DNA of 64,000 nucleotides from JBKEDF01 sp047975325. Lineage in GTDB: Bacteria > Pseudomonadota > Alphaproteobacteria > Rhodobacterales > Rhodobacteraceae. Positions 35,461 through 44,029 of this stretch are shown here, piece by piece. Position numbers and translations under genes: made by a program. How positions within the stretch are numbered: position 1 is the first letter of the stretch; the number at the start of each line of letters is the position of its first letter. Where the stretch lies: positions 1 to 64,000 of the forward strand of contig JBKEDF010000032.1 of the NCBI GenBank assembly GCA_047975325.1. The letters are read 5' to 3'. The notes beneath the pieces were generated by a model. That model was given only the letters and a program-made list of their open reading frames with translations. It was not told the origin of the DNA and searched no databases.

Positions 35461-36702
35461 ATGAAATTCAGCACATTCGCAAGCACGGCAACACTGGCAC
35501 TTGGCATTTCCGGCGGGGCCATGGCGCAGGAGGTTGAGGTGATGCATTGGTGGACCTCGGGCGGTGAAGGGGCCGCGGTGGGTGTCCTGAAGGATCAGCT
35601 GGCCAGCGAAGGCATCAAATGGAATGACATGGCCATAGCCGGAGGCGGGGGCGAAGCCGCGATGACCGCCTTGCGGGCGCGTGTCGTGGCCGGGGATCCG
35701 CCAACCGCTGCACAAATGCTCGGGATGAGCGTTCGGGAATGGGCAGCACAGGGCCTGCTGGGCAATCTGGACGAAGTCGCACAACCGGATGGCTGGTCCG
35801 CTGTAGTGCCGCCCGCCGTACAGTATTTCGGCACTTCCGATGACCATTGGGTTGCGGCGCCGGTCAATATGCACCGTCCGCACTGGGTCTGGATGAATGC
35901 CGCCATATTTGCCGATAATGGCCTGACCCCACCGACCAGTTGGGACGAATTCTTTGCCACGGCCGACAAGTTGAAGGAGGCCGGAGTAATCCCGATTGCC
36001 GTCGGCGGACAGAACTGGCAGGAAGCCACGATCTGGGAAGCGATCGTGTTGTCAAAAGGCCCGGATTTCTATCGCCGCGCTGTCATCGAGGCCGATCCCG
36101 AAGCTCTGGGTTCGCCCGAAATGGTCGAGGTCTTTGAGATCATGCGCCGCATCCGCAGCTATGCCGATCCCAATTTTGCGGGCCGCGACTGGAACCTTGC
36201 CACGGCCATGGTCCTGAATGGCGAAGCGGGCATGCAGATCATGGGAGACTGGGCCAAGGGTGAGGTAGTCCGCGCGGGCATGACCCCTGGTGAGGAAATC
36301 CTGTGTGCCGTGGTGCCGGGTACGCAGGGGTCGTTCCTGTTCAACACCGATTTTTTTGCCATGTTTGACGTCAGCGAAGGAAACAAACCCGCGCAGATGG
36401 CATTGGCCAAGGCTGCAATGTCACCCGATTTCCAAAAGACGTTCAACCTTGCGAAGGGTTCTATCCCCGCGCGTACTGATGTGCCAATGGACGAATTCGA
36501 CGCCTGCGCGCAGCAATCGGCCAAGGATCGCGACGAAGCACAGGCCAGTGACACCCTGTTCGGTTCACTTGCCCACGGACATGGTCAGCCACCGGCGATT
36601 CAGGCTGCCTATTTCGACGTGATTACGCAGCACTTCAATTCCGAGATGTCCGCCGAGGACGCAACCCAGGCCCTGGTCGACGCGGTCGCCGCCGCGCAAT
36701 GA
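35461..36702 (+). CDS. carbohydrate ABC transporter substrate-binding protein (glucose/mannose type)
   Basis: A 413-residue periplasmic binding protein. The signal peptide (1-22) ends in GGAMA-QE. The mature N-terminus VEVMHWWTSGGEGAAVGVLK is typical of the glucose/mannose-type (GtsA-like) group of extracellular solute-binding family 1. GGQNWQEATIWEAIVL and PGTQGSFLFNTDFFAMF are further family segments. AAGGAGGAG precedes the ATG. It is the first gene of a nine-gene operon (35461-43932) and divergent from the ROK repressor. Confidence 0.92.
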   Translation: MKFSTFASTATLALGISGGAMAQEVEVMHWWTSGGEGAAVGVLKDQLASEGIKWNDMAIAGGGGEAAMTALRARVVAGDPPTAAQMLGMSVREWAAQGLLGNLDEVAQPDGWSAVVPPAVQYFGTSDDHWVAAPVNMHRPHWVWMNAAIFADNGLTPPTSWDEFFATADKLKEAGVIPIAVGGQNWQEATIWEAIVLSKGPDFYRRAVIEADPEALGSPEMVEVFEIMRRIRSYADPNFAGRDWNLATAMVLNGEAGMQIMGDWAKGEVVRAGMTPGEEILCAVVPGTQGSFLFNTDFFAMFDVSEGNKPAQMALAKAAMSPDFQKTFNLAKGSIPARTDVPMDEFDACAQQSAKDRDEAQASDTLFGSLAHGHGQPPAIQAAYFDVITQHFNSEMSAEDATQALVDAVAAAQ

Positions 36703-36716
36703 CCACAACCTGACAA

Positions 36717-36748
36717 CCCGGCATCCCCCGGTCACGGGGGGCGCCGGG
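36717..36748 (+). promoter_or_regulatory. stem-loop between binding-protein and permease genes
   Basis: CCCGGC at 36717-36722 pairs with GCCGGG at 36743-36748. An inner CCCCC/GGGGG stem lies around the loop GGTCAC. There is no T-run. A GC-rich hairpin here is a common way to stabilise the binding-protein part of an ABC transcript and lower expression of the permeases. Confidence 0.6.
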
Positions 36749-36779
36749 ACATCCCCGAACCTGCACAGGAGATGTCGTG

Positions 36780-37664
36780 ATGCAACGGCTTTCGCGCTGG
36801 GTGCCGCAGATTGCGCTTCTGCCCGCGCTCATCATCATTGGCGTGACGGTTTACGGCTTCATCATCTTTACCCTTGGTCTGTCCTTTACCGGCTCGAAGA
36901 TGTTCCCGAATTTCTCACAATGGGTCGGGTTCGACCAATATGCGCGTGTCTGGGCGCATCCCCGCTGGGCCGTGGCCATGCGGAATTTTGCCATTTTCGG
37001 GTCGCTCTACATCCTGCTGACACTGGTAATTGGGCTGGGACTGGCAATCCTGCTTGACCAACGCATCCGGCAAGAAGGCTTGCTGCGTTCGGTCTATCTG
37101 TACCCGATGGCACTGAGCTTCATTGTCACGGGTGTCGCCTGGCAATGGATCATGTCGCCCGACCTTGGACTGGAATATGCAATGCATGTCTGGGGCTGGG
37201 AAAGCTTTCGCTTCGACTGGATCAAGAACAGCGATATGGCAATCTATTGCGTCGTGATCGCCGGGGTCTGGCAGGCTTCGGGCTTTGTCATGGCAACCTT
37301 TCTGGCAGCGCTGCGCGGCATCAATCCCGAAGTCATCTCGGCAGCCCGCATTGACGGTGCGAAGGGCTGGAACATTTACCGCTTTGTCGTGGTACCGCAA
37401 CTGCGCCCGGCCTTTCTGACCGCCATCGTCATTCAGGCACATCTGGCAATCAAGAGCTATGACCTTGTCATCGCCCTGACGCGCGGCGGTCCGGGCTATG
37501 CGACCGAGCTGCCCTCGACCTTCATGTATGCCTTCACCTTTACCCGCAGCGAGATGGCGATGGGCGCGTCCAGCGCAGTGATGATGCTGGTAATGATCAC
37601 GATCCTGATCGTGCCCTATCTCTATTCCGAATTGCGCAGCCCGAAAGGATCCGGCCATGGCTGA
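36780..37664 (+). CDS. carbohydrate ABC transporter permease 1 (MalF/GtsB-like)
   Basis: A 294-residue inner-membrane permease with six hydrophobic helices. The cytoplasmic coupling motif of the binding-protein-dependent family is seen as AALRGINPEVISAARIDGAKGWNIYRFVVVPQLRP (EAA loop, A-x-x-DGA-x-x-x-x-x-F-x-x-x-x-x-P). The ATG at 36780 follows AGGAG by 8 bases; a GTG at 36777 adds one residue. Its stop overlaps the start of the second permease. Confidence 0.92.
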   Translation: MQRLSRWVPQIALLPALIIIGVTVYGFIIFTLGLSFTGSKMFPNFSQWVGFDQYARVWAHPRWAVAMRNFAIFGSLYILLTLVIGLGLAILLDQRIRQEGLLRSVYLYPMALSFIVTGVAWQWIMSPDLGLEYAMHVWGWESFRFDWIKNSDMAIYCVVIAGVWQASGFVMATFLAALRGINPEVISAARIDGAKGWNIYRFVVVPQLRPAFLTAIVIQAHLAIKSYDLVIALTRGGPGYATELPSTFMYAFTFTRSEMAMGASSAVMMLVMITILIVPYLYSELRSPKGSGHG

Positions 37665-38556
37665 CGACACCGTCCTGTCACGTGGCCGCAGTGCCTTTCT
37701 GTCACGCACGGCCATCTATGCGGTGCTGATCGTCGCTGCCGTGCTGTTCCTGCTGCCACTGGTCGCAATGATCTTCACTTCGCTGAAATCCATGCCTGAA
37801 ATCACCGGGGCCGCGCCTTACGGCAACAGCACCATCCTGACCCCGCCGATGGATCCCAGTTTCGATGCCTGGCGCGAAGCCTGGTCCGAGGCCTGTATCG
37901 CCGTGGCCTGCGAAGGCCTGCGCGGCTATTTCGTCAATACGATCATTATGACCACATTCGGCGTTGCCATTTCCGTCGGGATCGGCGCGCTGAATGGTTA
38001 TGTGTTGTCGAAATGGCGCTTTCGGGGCGACACAATCATCTTTGCGTTGCTGCTGTTTGGCTGCTTCATCCCGTTTCAGATCGTACTGATCCCGATGGCG
38101 CGGCTTTTGGGAATGCTGGGCCTTTCGGGATCCCTGACGGGGCTGGTCATGGTGCATGTCTGCTATGGCATTGCCTTTACCACACTGTTTTATCGTAATT
38201 TCTATGTTTCGGTCCCCAATGAGCTGGTCAGCGCCGCACGTATGGATGGGGCGGGGTTCTGGTCAATTTTCTGGTTGATCTTCCTGCCGGTTTCGGGGCC
38301 GATCACGGTAGTGGCGGTGATCTGGCAATTCACCTCAATCTGGAACGATTTCCTGTTTGGCGCCTCGTTTTCCGGGGCGGACAGCCGGCCGCTGATGGTG
38401 GCGCTGAACAATCTCGTCAACACCTCGACAGGGACCAAGGCCTATAACGTGGACATGGCGGCGGCAATGATTGCAGCCCTGCCAACGATGCTCGTCTATA
38501 TCGTCGGTGGTCGTTACTTCGTGCGCGGATTGATGTCCGGCTCGGTGAAGGGATAG
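37657..38556 (+). CDS. carbohydrate ABC transporter permease 2 (MalG/GtsC-like)
   Basis: A 299-residue membrane permease with six helices and the EAA coupling loop NELVSAARMDGAGFWSIFWLIFLPVSGP. A longer periplasmic segment (about residues 45-95) with two cysteines lies after helix 1. It overlaps the preceding permease gene by 8 bases. It pairs with permease 1 and the downstream ATPase to import a sugar. Confidence 0.92.
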   Translation: MADDTVLSRGRSAFLSRTAIYAVLIVAAVLFLLPLVAMIFTSLKSMPEITGAAPYGNSTILTPPMDPSFDAWREAWSEACIAVACEGLRGYFVNTIIMTTFGVAISVGIGALNGYVLSKWRFRGDTIIFALLLFGCFIPFQIVLIPMARLLGMLGLSGSLTGLVMVHVCYGIAFTTLFYRNFYVSVPNELVSAARMDGAGFWSIFWLIFLPVSGPITVVAVIWQFTSIWNDFLFGASFSGADSRPLMVALNNLVNTSTGTKAYNVDMAAAMIAALPTMLVYIVGGRYFVRGLMSGSVKG

Positions 38557-38560
38557 AAAC

Positions 38561-39634
38561 ATGGCCAATCTGGATATCAGGACAGTCACCAAGCGCTATG
38601 GCGATCTGACCATCTTGCGGGACATCAACCTGTCGGTCGGGGATGGCGAATTTCTGGTGCTGGTCGGCCCTTCGGGCTGCGGCAAGTCCACGCTGCTCAA
38701 CTGCATCGCCGGACTGACCCCAATCAGTGACGGGACAATCCTGATCGGGGATCGTGACGTCAGCCGGCTGGAACCACGCGAACGCGATATTGCCATGGTT
38801 TTCCAAAGCTATGCGCTTTACCCGTCAATGACGGTTGGTGAAAACATGGCCTTTCCCCTGCGCATGGGCGGTATGGGCAAGCAGGAACGTCTGGCCAATG
38901 CCCGCAGGGTTGCCGAACAATTGCAGATTGATCATCTTTTCGACCGTCGGCCCGGTCAGCTTTCGGGTGGTCAACGCCAGCGGGTTGCCATGGGCCGTGC
39001 ACTGGTGCGCGACCCGGATGTGTTCCTCTTCGATGAACCGCTATCCAATCTGGACGCCAAGCTGCGCGTGGACATGCGAACCGAAATCAAGAAACTACAT
39101 GCCCGGGTAAAGACCACCACCGTCTATGTCACCCATGATCAGGTCGAGGCAATGACACTGGCCACCCGCATTGCCGTAATGAAAGACGGGATCGTACAAC
39201 AATTTGGCACACCGGATGAGATTTACAGCGCACCGGTAAATATCTTTGTCGCAACCTTCATGGGTTCGCCCGCGATGAATATGCTGACAGCGCACTTGAC
39301 CCCGGACAATCGATTGGATTTCGGCGGTGAGACAATCCCCTGCCCCGCACCGGCGGGCAGCCTTCCGGTAGGTGAAATCAAGGTCGGGATCCGCCCGGAA
39401 CAGATTGTCCTGAATCCGGCACGGGACGGGCTGGCCGCAACGGTCGAGGTTGTCGAACCAACCGGGCCAGAGACCTTTGTCGTGATGCGTCTCGGGGAAT
39501 ATGAAATCACGGCGCGCCTGTCTGCCGGTTGCCAATTGCACGAGGGTGAGCGCATCACAATTGGTGTCGATCCCGAACGATTGGTGCTGTTTGACGCCAA
39601 GAGCGAAACCCGCATCGAAACGAAGGCCCTGTAA
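38561..39634 (+). CDS. carbohydrate ABC transporter ATP-binding protein (MsmK/UgpC/MalK-like)
   Basis: A 357-residue ATPase of the carbohydrate uptake-1 family. It has Walker A GPSGCGKST (about 37-45), Q-loop VFQSYALYPSMTV, signature LSGGQRQRVAMGRAL, Walker B VFLFDEPLSNLDAKL and H-switch VYVTHDQVEAM. A C-terminal TOBE/OB domain (from about 245, VGIRPEQI) follows, as in MalK-type proteins. The start is 4 bases after the permease stop and the end overlaps the next gene by one base. Confidence 0.94.
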   Translation: MANLDIRTVTKRYGDLTILRDINLSVGDGEFLVLVGPSGCGKSTLLNCIAGLTPISDGTILIGDRDVSRLEPRERDIAMVFQSYALYPSMTVGENMAFPLRMGGMGKQERLANARRVAEQLQIDHLFDRRPGQLSGGQRQRVAMGRALVRDPDVFLFDEPLSNLDAKLRVDMRTEIKKLHARVKTTTVYVTHDQVEAMTLATRIAVMKDGIVQQFGTPDEIYSAPVNIFVATFMGSPAMNMLTAHLTPDNRLDFGGETIPCPAPAGSLPVGEIKVGIRPEQIVLNPARDGLAATVEVVEPTGPETFVVMRLGEYEITARLSAGCQLHEGERITIGVDPERLVLFDAKSETRIETKAL

Positions 39635-40701
39635 TGATGAGAACAGAACTGAATATCGGTGTACTTGGCGCCGGGCAGATTGCGCAATCGGCACATTTCG
39701 AAAGCTGCAACAAGGCCGGCAATGCACGCCTCTATGCGATCTGCGATCTGGCCGACGACCTGCGGACCCGCATGACCCATGCCCATGCGCCCGACAAGAG
39801 CTTTGCCGATTATGACGAGATGCTGGCCGACCCCGATCTGGACGCGGTGATCATTGCCTGCGCCGATGCCTTTCACGTTCCTGCCGCGATCAAGGCGCTG
39901 AAGGCCGGCAAACATGTCCTGTCGGAAAAGCCTGTCGGAACTTCGATAGAGGAAACCGGTGAACTGGCCGCACTGGTGAAGGAAACCGGGCTGACCTATA
40001 TGGTCGGGCATATGAAACGCTTTGATCCGGGGATTCAATCCGCCAGGGCCTTCATTGAGGATGGCATGGGGGATATGGTCGCGCTGAAGGCATGGTATTG
40101 CGACAGCACGCGACGGTATCCAATGACTGATGCGGTGCAGCCGTTGATCGTGCATTCGGCTCAATCCAGGCGCCCGGCTGGCAACCCCAAGGAAAACAAG
40201 CGCCAATATTACGTGCTGGGCCATGGATCACATCTGGTGGATACCGCGCGCTATCTTGGCGGGCCAATCAAGGCAATGCGCGCGCGGCTGTCGGATGATC
40301 GCGGCATGTATTGCTGGTTCATCGAAACCGAATTTGAAAACGGTGTTCTGGGCCATCTGGACCTGACCATCGCCGTGCGCATGGACTGGCATGAGGGGTT
40401 TCAGATTTACGGGCAGAATGGTTCGATCATCGGCAAGACATTCAACCCGTGGTATTACCGATCTTCCAAGGTCGATATCTTTGACGAACGAACAGGCAAG
40501 AGCAGCCGTGTTCTGGGCGAGGACGGGCATTTCTATCGTCGGCAGGTCGAAGGTTTTGCACGCTGCATTCTGGACGGCACTCCGATGCAGGGCGCAACGA
40601 TTGAGGACGGGCTGGCCTCGATGCAGGCAATGCGGGCGATTGCAATTTCGGTTGAGACCGGTGATCGCGTGGAACTGGCCAATGTGACGGGAACCGTCTG
40701 A
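39634..40701 (+). CDS. Gfo/Idh/MocA-family sugar oxidoreductase
   Basis: A 355-residue NAD(P)-dependent oxidoreductase. The N-terminal Rossmann motif is GVLGAGQIAQSAHF. ADPDLDAVIIACADAFHV and the catalytic SEKPVGTSIEETGEL (Lys of EKP) follow, then a C-terminal alpha/beta domain. Members oxidise inositols or sugars, or reduce 3-keto-sugars. Coupled by a one-base overlap to the ATPase gene, and followed by a TIM-barrel isomerase gene, the pairing seen in 3-keto-sugar routes such as levoglucosan or inositol catabolism. Substrate unknown. Confidence 0.88.
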   Translation: MMRTELNIGVLGAGQIAQSAHFESCNKAGNARLYAICDLADDLRTRMTHAHAPDKSFADYDEMLADPDLDAVIIACADAFHVPAAIKALKAGKHVLSEKPVGTSIEETGELAALVKETGLTYMVGHMKRFDPGIQSARAFIEDGMGDMVALKAWYCDSTRRYPMTDAVQPLIVHSAQSRRPAGNPKENKRQYYVLGHGSHLVDTARYLGGPIKAMRARLSDDRGMYCWFIETEFENGVLGHLDLTIAVRMDWHEGFQIYGQNGSIIGKTFNPWYYRSSKVDIFDERTGKSSRVLGEDGHFYRRQVEGFARCILDGTPMQGATIEDGLASMQAMRAIAISVETGDRVELANVTGTV

Positions 40702-41519
40702 TGCAACTTGGAATATTCGCCAAAACATTTCCCGGGGAAACCCCACTTGCGGTAATGCATGCGGCCAGGGCAGCAGGGTTTGACGCGGTGCATTACAACC
40801 TGAGCTGTTCGGGCCTGCCCTCCATGCCGGATCAGGTGGATGAAACCGCCTGTGCGGCAATTGTCACGGCTGCGCGTGATACAGGCATTGCGATTGCCGG
40901 GCTGTCGGGTACCTATAACATGGCCCATCCTGATGCTGCCATCCGGGCCAATGGCGCGCGCAGGTTGCGCATTGTGATCGCAACGGCGGCGGCAATTGGC
41001 GCACCGATTGTGACGCTCTGTACCGGTAGCCGGGATACACGGGACCAATGGCGCGCACATCCCGAAAATGACAGCCCCGCCGCATGGACCGATATGATCA
41101 CTTCAATGCGCGATGCGCTGGACGCGGCCGAGGCGCATGGCATTGATCTGGGGGTTGAGCCGGAACTGGCCAACGTGGTCGCGAATACGCAAAAGGCAGA
41201 ACACCTTCTGGCCGAGCTGCCCAGCCCGCGCCTCAGGATCGTTCTGGACCCTGCAAACCTGTTCGAGGTTGCAGATGATATCATGCGCGACAGGCTGATC
41301 GGCAATGCCATCGACCGGCTGGCCCCGCATATTGCCATGGCCCATGCCAAGGATCGCGCCCCCGATGGCAGTTTTGTCGCGGCCGGAACTGGCGTTGTCG
41401 ATTTCAAACAATTTATCAATGCCCTGCGCGCATCCGGCTTTGACGGTCCGCTGGTGGCACATGGCTGCACTGCCGGGGAATCCGCAGGCGTGGCGGGACA
41501 TCTTCGGGACTTGATATGA
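40701..41519 (+). CDS. sugar phosphate isomerase/epimerase-family TIM-barrel protein
   Basis: A 272-residue protein of the xylose-isomerase-like TIM-barrel superfamily. Metal-binding acidic and His residues are seen in IDLGVEPELANVV, RIVLDPANLFEV, HIAMAHAKDRAPDG and the C-terminal GPLVAHGCTAGES. The family includes isomerases, epimerases, dehydratases and beta-eliminating lyases. Its start overlaps the oxidoreductase stop by one base and its stop overlaps the hydrolase gene by 4 bases, so the three enzymes are made together. Confidence 0.85.
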   Translation: MQLGIFAKTFPGETPLAVMHAARAAGFDAVHYNLSCSGLPSMPDQVDETACAAIVTAARDTGIAIAGLSGTYNMAHPDAAIRANGARRLRIVIATAAAIGAPIVTLCTGSRDTRDQWRAHPENDSPAAWTDMITSMRDALDAAEAHGIDLGVEPELANVVANTQKAEHLLAELPSPRLRIVLDPANLFEVADDIMRDRLIGNAIDRLAPHIAMAHAKDRAPDGSFVAAGTGVVDFKQFINALRASGFDGPLVAHGCTAGESAGVAGHLRDLI

Positions 41520-42325
41520 CCATCGCTTATCACCCCTTCCTCCATCAGGGTTTGCGGCTATCCACTGCGCGGGGGACAGGCTGCGGGCCAATGGCCGTCT
41601 TTCAGCACGGGCTTTGCGGCGATGCCACGCAGGCGATGGAGGTGATGCCGCATGATCTGGTCACGGCCCTGACATTGGAATGCCGCGGTCATGGGCAATC
41701 CGATGCAGGCGATCCGGCCAGCTATAGCATCGCAACATTCGCGGATGATGTCGCGGCCATGATCGAAAATCGGGGCAGTCCGCGTTTCGTGGGAGGTATC
41801 TCGATGGGGGCCGCAATCTCATTGCGGCTGGCCGTCACGCGCCCCGATCTGGTTCCCGCCCTGGTACTGGCCCGCCCAGCCTGGGTGACCGATGCCGCGC
41901 CGGCCAATATGGCGCCAAATGCCGAAGTGGGGCGGATGTTGACCGCCCCGCAGACAACTGCCGGGGCATTCCGCGCCACGCCAACCGGCCAGAAACTGGC
42001 AACCGAAGCGCCCGATAATCTTGCATCACTCAGCAGCTTCTTTACGCGCGAACCACGCGACGTGACCTCTGCGCTACTGACGCGCATCTCTGCCGATGGG
42101 CCGGGCATCGATGCAAGGGATTTGCAGAAGTTGAAAGCCCCGTGCCTGATCCTTGCGACTGATGAGGACCTGATCCATCCGCTCTCTCATGCGCATGACC
42201 TTGCGCAGCTGATCCCCGGCGCAAGGTTGATCAAGATCCCCCCAAAAGCCCAGGACCGGGCGGCCTATGTCATCGGATTTCAGGCGGCCTTGCGATCATT
42301 TCAGGAGCAACTTCCAAATGCCTAA
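41516..42325 (+). CDS. alpha/beta-fold hydrolase
   Basis: A 269-residue alpha/beta hydrolase. The oxyanion/N-terminal strand reads FQHGLCGD, followed by LECRGHGQSD and the nucleophile elbow GGISMGAA (Ser of G-x-S-x-G). The acid follows in ILATDEDLIHP. The catalytic His expected after the last strand as a GH-x motif is not obvious: the region reads IKIPPKAQDRAAY. Either another His serves or the protein is an atypical member. In a sugar operon, lactone or ester hydrolysis would fit. It is coupled to both neighbours. Confidence 0.8.
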   Translation: MTIAYHPFLHQGLRLSTARGTGCGPMAVFQHGLCGDATQAMEVMPHDLVTALTLECRGHGQSDAGDPASYSIATFADDVAAMIENRGSPRFVGGISMGAAISLRLAVTRPDLVPALVLARPAWVTDAAPANMAPNAEVGRMLTAPQTTAGAFRATPTGQKLATEAPDNLASLSSFFTREPRDVTSALLTRISADGPGIDARDLQKLKAPCLILATDEDLIHPLSHAHDLAQLIPGARLIKIPPKAQDRAAYVIGFQAALRSFQEQLPNA

Positions 42326-43034
42326 CCCCCCCGCCAACTGGTTCGATAGCCTGCCAAAGGATCGTTGCATTGCCGAGGTTTCGATGTGGTCTGCTGATCT
42401 GGGCAATCTGGGCGCCGAAACCGAACGCTGCACGCCACATGCGGACATGCTGCATGTCGATGTGGCCGATGGTATCTTCGCGCCAAGCTTCCTGTTCTTT
42501 CCCGATCTGGTCGCGGCAATCCGGGCACGGACGGCACTTCCAGTCCATGTCCATCTGATGGTCGATGATGCAATCCTGTTGGAACAGGTCCGGCAATTCA
42601 CCGAGGCTGGCGCGGATCTGATCTCGGTTCATGCCGAAAATGCCAATGCGATGGAGGCAATGGAACTGATTGCCGATTGCGGGGCCTTGTCGGGCGTAGT
42701 CCTGCGGGTTGAAACTCCGATCAATGCCGCAGCTTCACTGATGGAAAAGGCGCGCTTCCTGACGCTTCTGGGTACGGCAATTGGCGTCAAGGGGCAGGGA
42801 TTATCACCCGAGGCATTACCCCGCCTGACCCAGGCGCGGGGTCTGCTGTCAGCGCAACCGGGTCCCCGCCGCATCCTTGCCGCCGACGGGGGCATCCGTG
42901 AAAACACAGTACCCGACCTTTTGCGCGCGGGGGCTGAAACCGTGGTCATGGGATCCTTGTTTTTCGGCGCACCTGATCTTGCTTCGCGGGCACGATGGCT
43001 CGCTGAATTGGAATTGGCGCAAAATGGCCCATGA
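42318..43034 (+). CDS. ribulose-phosphate 3-epimerase-family protein
   Basis: A 238-residue TIM barrel of the ribulose-phosphate 3-epimerase family. Metal-site motifs are recognisable: EVSMWSADLGNL (S-x-x-AD), MLHVDVADGIFAPS (H-x-D-x-x-DG), VHVHLMVDD and AADGGIRE. The segment that is usually VNPGFGGQ reads VKGQGLSPEAL, so the phosphate/substrate loop is divergent, closer to allulose-phosphate-type relatives than to housekeeping Rpe. AGGAG lies 10 bases before the ATG. It overlaps the next ROK kinase gene by 11 bases, a pairing like alsE-alsK of D-allose operons. Confidence 0.85.
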   Translation: MPNPPANWFDSLPKDRCIAEVSMWSADLGNLGAETERCTPHADMLHVDVADGIFAPSFLFFPDLVAAIRARTALPVHVHLMVDDAILLEQVRQFTEAGADLISVHAENANAMEAMELIADCGALSGVVLRVETPINAAASLMEKARFLTLLGTAIGVKGQGLSPEALPRLTQARGLLSAQPGPRRILAADGGIRENTVPDLLRAGAETVVMGSLFFGAPDLASRARWLAELELAQNGP

Positions 43035-43932
43035 GAAAGTCCTGAGCATCGATCTGGGTGGCACCAATACCCGCGCAGCCGTGGTTGCCCCGGATGGCAG
43101 AATATTGGCGCGCGCGACGCGCCCGACCCCGGCACACGAAGGTACAGATGCAATCATTGACGTTATTGGTGCTGTAACCCAGGCAGTCATTGCCGAATGT
43201 CCCGTCCCCGATAATACTCCGGTTGGTCTTTGTGCGCCCGGACCACTCGATTCAGAAGCCGGTATTGCACTTTTTACGCCAACCCTGGCCGGGTTTCGGG
43301 ACTTCCCCCTGCGCGATGCCGTCGCCGCCCGCCTGAATCGTCCCGTGGTGATCGACAATGACGGTCATGCCGCAACCATTGGCGAGTGGTATTTCGGGGC
43401 TGCAAAGGAAGCACGCGATTTCATCTTCCTGACCATTTCGACCGGTATCGGCGGCGGGGCCGTGGCTGACGGCAATCTGATCCGCGGGCGTCGCGGCCTT
43501 GCAACGCATTTCGGACATCTGCTGGTTGGCAATAGAGATGACATCTGTGCCTGCGGCACGGCTGGTTGCTGGGAAGCAACAGCCTCAGGATCAGCCTTGC
43601 GGCGACGCGCATATGCGGCCGGATTTGCCGATTTGCAAACGGTTTTCCTGGCCCATTGCCAGGATGATGCCGCGGCCCATGCCTTTCTGGATGATTACGC
43701 GCGCGACCTTGCATACGGATTGGTCAGCCTGGCTCACGCCTTCAGTCCGGAATATTTTATCCTGGGTGGTGGCGTCATGGCCGAATTCGACAGCATTGCG
43801 CCGCTTCTTGGCGCGCATTATCGCACCATGTGTCTGCCGTCATTTCGCAATGTATCCTTTAGCAAAGCGCAATTGGGTGACAGTGCGGGCCTGATCGGCA
43901 TGGCATTTCGGGCACGACAAGCAGGCCTGTAA
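43024..43932 (+). CDS. ROK-family sugar kinase
   Basis: A 302-residue ROK kinase. The phosphate-binding DLGGTNTRAAV lies at the N-terminus, IDNDGHAATIGEW carries the catalytic Asp, and ISTGIGGGAVADG and the zinc-binding CACGTAGCWEATASGSAL (the CxCGxxGCxE signature) are intact. No DNA-binding domain is present, so it is an enzyme, unlike the ROK repressor at 34165-35349. It probably phosphorylates the sugar imported or produced by this operon; glucose, mannose, allose and N-acetyl-mannosamine kinases share the family. It is the last gene of the operon. Confidence 0.88.
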   Translation: MAHEKVLSIDLGGTNTRAAVVAPDGRILARATRPTPAHEGTDAIIDVIGAVTQAVIAECPVPDNTPVGLCAPGPLDSEAGIALFTPTLAGFRDFPLRDAVAARLNRPVVIDNDGHAATIGEWYFGAAKEARDFIFLTISTGIGGGAVADGNLIRGRRGLATHFGHLLVGNRDDICACGTAGCWEATASGSALRRRAYAAGFADLQTVFLAHCQDDAAAHAFLDDYARDLAYGLVSLAHAFSPEYFILGGGVMAEFDSIAPLLGAHYRTMCLPSFRNVSFSKAQLGDSAGLIGMAFRARQAGL

Positions 43933-44029
43933 AAACCAACAAGCACCACATCGGCAGGCCTTGCGCCTTGCCCCGCCCGAATCTCTGCCCCCCCATTGCG
44001 AAAGGGTTCCACCTTCGCTGCGGAAATTT

